From an uncultured Oscillospiraceae bacterium (GTDB lineage: Bacteria; Bacillota; Clostridia; Oscillospirales; Oscillospiraceae), in contig CAKSXP010000081.1 in the NCBI GenBank assembly GCA_934515035.1, forward strand, positions 1 to 7,933: DNA of 7,933 nt, read 5' to 3'. A program made the position numbers and the translations under genes. The notes under the pieces were generated by a model, which had not been told where the DNA came from, searched no databases, and was given only the letters and a program-made list of their open reading frames with translations. Below are positions 7,745 to 7,933 of the stretch, in pieces. Positions within the stretch are counted from its first letter, which is position 1. Every line of letters begins with the position of its first letter.

Positions 7745-7933
7745 TGCTTACACTCGATAAGATATATCATGCAAATTATGTCCTGAAGGACGTTATCCGC
7801 AAGACGGATGTTATCCTTGCGCCGAATATCAACAGAGAGAGCGAGATCTGGCTCAAAACCGAAAACCTTCAGATAACCGGCTCATTCAAGGTGCGTGGAG
7901 CTTACTATAAGATGAGCCTGCTCACGCCGGAGG
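7744..7933 (+). CDS. ilvA: Threonine dehydratase, N-terminal part (cut by window end)
   Basis: Only the first 63 codons are present; the gene runs off the window. The N-terminus (MLTLDKIYHANYVL) and the PLP-lysine motif GSFKVRGA, with K49 as the likely Schiff-base lysine, identify a fold-type II threonine/serine dehydratase. The spacing upstream (IWLKTENLQITGSFK) is typical of threonine ammonia-lyase. It converts threonine to 2-oxobutyrate and ammonia, the first committed step to isoleucine, which IlvB then uses. The ATG overlaps the stop of the ATPase gene (TAATG at 7742-7746), so translational coupling is likely. AAGGA (7730-7734) lies 9 bases upstream. The ilv context favours the biosynthetic IlvA. 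Whether it carries a C-terminal ACT or regulatory domain, and so is a feedback-controlled or a TdcB-like short form, cannot be seen. Confidence 0.9.
   Translation, partial: MLTLDKIYHANYVLKDVIRKTDVILAPNINRESEIWLKTENLQITGSFKVRGAYYKMSLLTPE

Overview
The window looks like chromosomal DNA from an anaerobic Firmicute, most likely a GC-moderate Clostridia member (Oscillospirales-like). The grounds are strong GGAGG-type ribosome binding sites before most genes, mixed codon use with many AGA/AGG and ATA codons in fairly GC-rich genes, protein sequences that read as clostridial, and a dihydroxy-acid dehydratase of the oxygen-sensitive [4Fe-4S] type. This taxonomic placement is inference from sequence style, not from a search.

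Layout, all on the + strand: a cysteine-rich FliB-like protein (218-1159) behind its own likely promoter; a 364-base AT-rich regulatory region (1160-1523); then a tightly packed branched-chain amino acid operon: ilvB (1524-3224), ilvN (3237-3791), ilvC (3846-4865), ilvD (4879-6540), a DUF815-type AAA+ ATPase (6554-7744), and the start of a threonine dehydratase gene, ilvA (7744 to the window edge). Operon gaps are 12, 54, 13 and 13 bases, and the last two genes overlap by one base (TAATG).

Together the operon supplies almost the whole isoleucine/valine route. IlvA makes 2-oxobutyrate from threonine. IlvB/IlvN condense pyruvate with pyruvate or 2-oxobutyrate, IlvC isomerises and reduces the product, and IlvD dehydrates it to the 2-oxo acid. 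Only the final transaminase (IlvE) is not in view.

The most notable part is the ilvB leader. It contains a 29-codon open frame (1325-1414) in which 12 of 14 consecutive residues are Leu, Ile or Val. A strong intrinsic terminator (1466-1503) follows just before the ilvB ribosome binding site. This is the layout of a translation-coupled transcription attenuator, rather than the T-box commonly found upstream of Firmicute ilv operons. A competing 12-position stem within the leader overlaps the regulatory codons, but I could not find a convincing antiterminator. The second notable point is the uncharacterised ATPase between ilvD and ilvA, where no pathway enzyme is expected.
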